Positions 58,411 to 64,000 of a stretch of DNA of 64,000 nt are shown piece by piece. The first letter of the stretch is position 1. Each line of letters starts with the position of its first letter. A program made the translations under genes and the position numbers. The stretch is from Cyclospora cayetanensis (taxonomy: Eukaryota > Apicomplexa > Conoidasida > Eucoccidiorida > Eimeriidae). The DNA lies in assembly GCF_002999335.1 (NCBI RefSeq), contig NW_020312087.1:1-64000 (forward strand), given 5' to 3'. The notes beneath the pieces are model-generated. The model saw only the letters and a list, made by a program, of their open reading frames with translations. It had not been told where the DNA came from and searched no databases.

Positions 58411-61400
58411 CCGTATTCTGCTGGTGACGCTTCTGCTTCCCTCCTTCCGAGCTGATTTTGCTGCTAGTCTTGCTGCTATTCTTGCCGTTGCTGCTGCTGC
58501 TGATCGCCCCCTCGCTTGCACTGCATGCTGACCCCCTTCCCTCGCTCTCCTCCTGCTGCATCTGCCGCCCTTGCTGCTGCTTCTGCTCGCGGTGCGTTGC
58601 CGCGGCTTTGCGGAGCATTTGTGTGGCCTGCCTCATCAGCTCGTCTACTGCATCCCTTCCAAAGCTCCTCCACAGCTTCTCAAAGACTTCCAGCATATTA
58701 AAAATGACGTAGAGCTTCATGAAGGGCTGCGCGCGGATTGTGTGGTACACGATGGAGGTGTCGATACACCCGAATAGCAGCGCACAGACCAGGAAAGCGG
58801 AAAAGCGAATGAAAGCACACAAGTCTGGACCTGTTATTTCGTAGAACCCACAACTCCATGTTTCTGGATCAGCCTTCGCCCGCTGCCGATGCTCTTCCCG
58901 CTGCTGCTGCTGCTGCAGTAGGGGACTCTCAGCCGCACCCATGCCCGTCTCTGTCGCGCTTCGTTGCTGCTCCAGCGCAGTTCGCTGACGGAGCTCAACA
59001 GCCACAGTAGGCTTCGGCCGCGATGCCACGACTGCTGGAGCTGCTGCGGATGGCTTGCCTGCAGCGGATGCTGCCGCTCGCACTGCCGTCGCTGACGCAG
59101 CTAGACGGCGTGGGCGCATGGGCGCATGCGAAAATGCTCCTCCTGCCTGCACAGACCGCTGCGGACGCGATCGCAAGAGCGCCGTCTGTGTGCCTGCGAT
59201 GCTCGTGCTAACCGCCACAGCTGCGCTAGGTCGTAATCCGCTAGAAGGGCCTTCCCAACTGGCACTGCTATCTTGAATCACGCGCGCCGCAGCGGCAGCC
59301 GAAGTCGAAGTAGGGCTGAGAGCAAGCTGCAAGGGAGGAAGAGAGGAGCTCCACGAGGCGCTGGCAACCCTGCGACAAGAGGCCTTCGTACTGTCTCCTC
59401 TAAGGATGGTGCATCCTCTCGAGCTTCCTGCTGCAGAGCAGGAGGCACTCCTTCTGTGGGCAGCAGCGGCTGCCTCCTCTTTGCCTACCGCCGCACGTGG
59501 GTGCGGGGGCAGCCACTGCTGCTGCTGCTGCCGTTGCTGCTGCTGCTTCTGCTGCGGTTGCTGCTGCTGATTCCTCGGGAGGAGGAAAGGCAGCAGCAAG
59601 CGACGACCTGTGGCTGCACTCCACACAGCCCACCGCTGCAGCGCATGCGCAACGGCACCAACGGCTGCCGCAAGAGCTGCCGTAAAAACGCCTCTTGCCG
59701 CTCCAAGGAAGCAAAGACCGCCGCTGAGGCATCGAATGCGGGCAACTCCGCAGCCACAGCAGTGCAGCAGCAGCAGCAGCAGCACTTTAACCGCCTGCAG
59801 CGGCATCATCGTGACTTCGTAAAGGAGAGCGTCGAGGCAAAGAAACGTGCCAAAGTATACAACACACTCCAGTTTGTAGGGCACGTGCAGAAGACTGCTC
59901 AGCTGAGTCTCGGGGATCGCCGTTCCCCCACTTTCCCGCTTTCGCTTTCTTAGTTCCTTGCACTGGTCCTGAGAAGCTGTACGGCGCCCTGGTAGCGTCG
60001 AGCCATGGGAAGGCTTGGCAGCAGCAGAATGATCTGCAGCACGCAGGAAGGCGCCAGAGGGGATCTCGGAGCGCTCAGCTCCGAGAACTACACCCTCCGG
60101 CTGTTTTTGCCGCTGGATGCATTCAAACAAGTCTTGCGCACTCTTACGCCGTTTGGGGATGGGAGTGGTCGAAGTAGCCTCGTTTCGCTCGCGGCTGCTC
60201 TCCCGCATCTGCTGCTGCCAGGGCATGTCTACAGGCACTTTCGCCTCCTTTTTAGACGCGTGAAGCAGCGGGCCGTGCAGCGCAGCAGCGACCCCACCGC
60301 TGTGCAGGCGTTGAAAGGTCCTTGCAGATAGGACAGATCCTGCTGCTCTTACAGGAGGCAGCTTAGATGCAGCCGGAGCAGCAGCATATCTCCTCACCTC
60401 AGCAGCGCTGCTAGGCTCCCCACAGGACCCACGCACGGCATAGCCACCCCCCAACGATGCAGCTGTCCGGTGCTGCTGCTGCTGTAGCAACAATTGCTGC
60501 TGCTGCTGTAGCAACAATTGCTGCTGCTGATGTAGCAACAATTGCTGCTGCTGCCTGGTGCCGAAATCTGGTAGATGGCGCGAATCCCCGTCGAGGCAGG
60601 GGCCCTCCAAAGGGGCCTTAAGGGGGCCCCCTTGAGCCGTAGTGGCTGCAGGATGATCTGTCAGACATGAGAAATGCTTCACTACAGCCGCGCGATCTGC
60701 TGCGGCAAGGGCCGCAGCAGATCGCTCTAACGCCCCTGTAGAGACAGCGTTCGCGTGGGCAGCAGCAACAGCAGCAGCTGCTGCTTCTGCGGGGTGGAGG
60801 CGTCGACTGGATATTTCATCCTTCACGAATGCCACTAGATCCCAGAAGGTCACGCCTCGCTTTTTGCTGCTTTTTCTGCGATTGCGGGAGGGTATCGTCT
60901 GACATCGTGCGAGTGGCGATGCCACACGTGCTTCTCGGGTGCTGCAGGTCGTCTGCTGGGGTTTGTCTGCCGCTTCATCTGCTGCTGCTGCTGCTGCTGC
61001 TACGGGAAGCATCCTCGAGTCTGCACCGGCGCTTGCGGGGGTCCTACGGTCTCTTAGGCGCAGCTGCTGCTGCTGTAGCTGCTGCAGCTGTTGTTGCTGC
61101 AGCTGCTGCTGCTGTAGCTGCTGCAGCTGTTGTTGCTGCAGCTGCTGCTGCGCTTCAGGCAGGCCTCCCCAGAAGGGCAGACACAGCGGCGGTGCAACAA
61201 CAAGGCCGGCTGCCGCACCAGCAGAGCCGGCACAGATCGACTCAAAGGCCTTCTGCTGCCTCTGTTGCTGCTGCCTCTGTTGCTGCAGTTGCTGCTGCCT
61301 CTGTTGCTGCAGTTGCTGCTGCCTCTGCTGCTGCTGCCTCTGTTGCGGAGTGGTCGGCAGCAGCGAAAAGCTCTGGCTGCTTTGCGCATGGGAGGCCTCC

Positions 61401-63583
61401 CGCAAAGGCCTCTCCCCCGTCGGTGTGCGACACCATGGAGTGTTTAGACAGCCGCTGTTTGTGGCTGCAGGCGAGTGGAATACGGACGCAACAGTAATAG
61501 CAGCAGCAGCCGAGTCTGCTGCTGCTGCTGCTGCTGTCGCCGCTCTTCCTCCTCCTCTCCCGGCAGTCGCTCCTGCCATCGTCAGGTCCAGAGAAGACGC
61601 GTCAAAGCTCCCAGCAGGATCACTGCAGGGTGTTCGCCATGCAGTGTTGCTGCCTTGCCTTGAAGAATCCGCATAGCTAAGAAGCAGACTCGGGTGGAGC
61701 AGCTGCTGGGGCCTGTATAGCCACGCAACTTCTTCAGCATCTCCTGCTGCAGGGGGGGGCGCGCCAGCACTACAAACTGCCACTGCTACATCGTGAGGCC
61801 GCTTCGTCACCACATCTTCGCCACTCCCAACAGCGCATCCCGAGGCGCTAAGCGCTTGCTGCTGTTGCTGGAGCCGCTGTTGTTGCTGCTGCTGTTGCTG
61901 AAGCCGCTGTTGTTGTTCTTGTTGCTGCTCGCTTATGAACCTGCCGGCTTCCTGCGGATTATGTGATCGCGAAGGCGGCAGCGCCAGGGATACCCCTAGC
62001 AGCCCCTCCTTCGCTCCTGCTGCTGCTACTGCTGCTGCCTCTGCTTCTGCTTCTGCAGCGACTGAGACGGCGGGGGAAACCCACGGAGTCGCACGAGCAC
62101 TCGGTGCATCTCTGCCCTTCTTCGGCAAGCCGCTTTCGGCGCTGCTCTGTCTGCTGCTCGTGGGAGACGTCGAGTCTCGCGTCCTTCCTGGCTCTGCTAG
62201 TGTCGCCTTTCCTGCTCCTGATGCATGCGTTGCTGGAGAGTCGACACTCTCCATTGCTCCTGGTGCAAGCGCATGCGCCCATGCTGCGCCAGTAGAACGG
62301 CGAGGACGACCAGGGCTTCTGTTGGTGCTGTGTCTGTACACCTCGAAAGGCCCTCCTCCGTGCACCAGCAGCAGCAGCAGACGCTGTTGCTGTTGCTGCT
62401 GCTGCTTGTCTGAGAACCCCCCATCGCAAGAGCTCCAGCGCCGCCAGGGAGTAGCGGCCGGATGCATGTAACTGTTGCCGTCATGCGAAATAGCCGCTGT
62501 ATGCTGCTGATGCTGCTGGTGCTGCTGCTGCTGCTCTTGCCAGCGGCACCGGATGGGCAGAGAGGGGCGGCGTGAACGGCGGCAAGCGCTGCTCGCATGA
62601 TTGGTGCTGCTGAACTGCAGCATCTGGGAAGTTGCCTTGAGCCTCCTTGCGGCTGCTGTTGCAGCTGCATCTGCAAAGAGATCGGAGCAACAAGCGGATC
62701 TCATGAAGAAGTGTTCGCGGGGCTGTTGCACCTGCCGTCTCTGACGCGCCTGCGACTGCGTTTCGCATGATGCAGGGAGCGTACTAAAGAGAAGACTTGA
62801 ACTTTCTCCCATTAGGGGGGGGGCGCCAAGAGCCGCTGCTCGATGCTCTTTCCGGAGTTTCTGCTGCTGCTCGGGTGGCTGGATAGTCTGCTGCAGGTGA
62901 TGCTGCATGAACTGCTGTGGCAAGGCTGCAACCTTTTGCTGCTCCGGAGAAGAAGATCCTCCAGCAGCTTCGGCTTTTTTAATCATGGGGTCTGTGGAAG
63001 GAAGGCGACGCAGGGGCTGCTGGTGTATGTACACTTGAGGGGTGTACCTGGTGGGCCTGCATGCGTTTTCCGCAGGACTGTTGCTGCTGGTGTCTCGCTT
63101 CAGACTTAAAAGGAAATCGGTGGCTTCGGTTACCACTGAGGCCACTACTGCTGCTTCGCTGCTGCTGCTAGGGCTGCTGCAGCAGGCAGCAACAAGGGGA
63201 CTGCTGCAGCAGCTTGCTTCTGCTCGCTGCAGGCAGTCCGGAGCCGAGTAGTATGAATATAGGGAGCCTGCATCCTCTTCCTCCTCCTCTTCTGCTTCAT
63301 CATATGGCAGCCACCCCAGTGCGACATCTTCATCACCGGCAGCAGCTGCTCCTGCTAATGATGGAGATGCAGCAGTAGCTGCAGCAGTAGCTACTGCTGC
63401 TCCAGCTTCGCCGGCTGGCTGAGGTTGCTTCGGCGTCGACTGCAACAGACTCAGTGCAGCATGCCGCTGCAGGGATTCCACGTTGCTGCTGCTGCCAGTG
63501 TTGGGGTTGCTGCTCTCCGGTGCTCTCGCAGCAACAGCTACAGGGACGAATTCTTCCGACCCTCCCTCCTCCGTGTTTACCAT
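55926..63583 (-). CDS. Giant TAPT1-family membrane protein with homopolymer-rich N-terminus, five exons
   Basis: Exons (minus strand): 63583-57986, 57669-57208, 56838-56594, 56404-56335, 56090-55926; 2179 residues, phases agree. TAPT1 (yeast Emp65, PF05346) is a multi-pass ER or ciliary-base membrane protein with roles in membrane-protein quality control and trafficking. Family blocks in order: VPYKLECVVYFGTFLCLDAL (about 1232), LCALLFGCIDTSIVYHTI (about 1590), MKLYVIFNMLEVFEKLW (about 1620), LNIAINSSE joined to SAMFLMLVTNNFGEIKSSVF across intron 1, VDWLKYIFLVKFNKIPVEAF, RRIGFMSIPIVTLI, then a last helix split over exon 4 (ALLCALVVWLCLLLLK). The first 1200 residues are disordered, with many poly-Gln and poly-Ala runs, and other runs interrupt the membrane domain. 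The frame opens at 63754 without an ATG; 63583 (MVNTEEGG) is the first. The acceptor of exon 3 is the least sure. Typical TAPT1 proteins are 500-650 residues. Confidence 0.88.
56984..57004. repeat. (AG)n microsatellite
   Basis: A short AG run in the second intron of the TAPT1-family gene. Confidence 0.9.
58375..58409 (-). repeat. Pure CAG tract coding poly-Gln
   Basis: An uninterrupted (GCT/CTG) run on the plus strand, read as CAG on the coding strand, gives about 12 Gln just before CMPHWRMG in the cytosolic loop of the TAPT1-family protein. It is the longest pure trinucleotide run in the window. Many shorter interrupted runs flank it (for example 60470-60550, 61060-61150, 61255-61345 and 61855-61930). 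Confidence 0.95.
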
Positions 63584-64000
63584 CGTTAAACTGCCGATGT
63601 ACTGACTGCTATTGCTGCCTTCATCTCCGTCGCAGCTCTCCTGGCAAACCGGTGTGCTGGTGGCGCCACTGTTGCTGCTGTGGATGCGGCTGCTGCGGGG
63701 TCTGTGGTTGTTGGTGCTGCAGTGCTGTTGCGGCCAATTGCGTGTGGACGACACACGCGCGGCTCCGGTGGCATCCAGACATGCCCGAAGAGCAGCGGAA
63801 GATCTGATGCTTTGGTATTTCGGTGAGTTCTTCAGTGGCTCCGAGACAGCGGGCTGTAAGTTCAGTAGTTAGGGGCACTGCGCTGACCACCCACGGTCTT
63901 GCAGCGGCACGCGTTTTTGCACATGTACGCTCCCTCCGTGGATTGAGCAATTAAAAATAAGTCAAAGAGGAAAAAACAGCAATAGAAATTTATTAACAAG
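63584..64000. other. Upstream flank of the TAPT1-family gene
   Basis: The minus-strand frame is open to about 63754 (starting at a GTG, not ATG), rich in Ser, Thr and Pro; it may be leader sequence or belong to an extra 5' exon. Beyond about 63900 the sequence becomes AT-rich, as expected for an upstream region. The window ends here. Confidence 0.4.

Noticed and set aside
58150..62471. Plus-strand frames rich in Leu, Cys or Ala opposite the TAPT1-family exon
   Set aside because: They are the antisense reading of CAG tracts (CTG, TGC, GCT) in a well supported minus-strand exon.
63584..63754. N-terminal extension of the TAPT1-family protein to 63754
   Set aside because: The open frame begins at a GTG, and no ATG is present before 63583; non-ATG starts are not expected here.

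Overview
The window looks like nuclear DNA of a coccidian apicomplexan, most probably an Eimeria species. Genes are split by short GT-AG introns. Coding exons carry many CAG/CTG trinucleotide tracts that give runs of Gln, Ala, Leu or Ser, a hallmark of Eimeria. A rhoptry-kinase-like protein and organelle-targeted bacterial-type translation proteins are present. Nothing suggests bacterial or viral DNA. Exon-intron models were built by hand from splice consensus, reading phase and family motifs. Every multi-exon model given as a full gene keeps phase through all its junctions, unless its entry says otherwise.

Layout, left to right. 1-0.9 kb: remnant of a Ty3/gypsy (chromovirus-like) reverse transcriptase on the minus strand. 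1.3-3.4 kb: secreted, degenerate rhoptry-kinase-like protein (-). 8.1-11.3 kb: ZPR1 zinc-finger protein in seven exons (+). 12.0-12.8 kb: tiny 55-residue membrane protein in three exons (-). 16.0-19.2 kb: five-exon membrane protein with a signal peptide and a plastid-like leader (-). 20.2-22.3 kb: SRR1-domain protein (+). 23.0-23.3 kb: ribosomal protein eL38 (-). 24.2-25.3 kb: partial model of a small multi-pass membrane protein (-). 27.7-28.5 kb: second copy of the left-edge retroelement (-). 32.8-36.5 kb: seven-exon ankyrin-repeat protein (+). 36.6-37.7 kb: another Ty3/gypsy remnant (+). 38.8-42.1 kb: unidentified multi-pass membrane protein in six exons (+). 43.8-45.3 kb: organellar ribosomal protein bL21 (+). 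47.3-54.3 kb: organellar initiation factor IF-2 in eight exons (-), convergent with bL21. 55.9-63.6 kb: very large TAPT1-family membrane protein in five exons (-).

The genes do not form one pathway. bL21 and IF-2 both serve organelle translation, and the 16-19 kb protein may also be a plastid protein. ZPR1, SRR1-domain protein, eL38 and TAPT1 are conserved eukaryotic housekeeping types. Composition is mosaic: GC-rich, CAG-rich genic blocks alternate with AT-richer stretches (about 4-7.6, 12.8-16 and 25.5-32 kb) with little coding signal, decayed retroelements and one telomere-like motif pair. This resembles the repeat-rich/repeat-poor segmentation described for Eimeria chromosomes.
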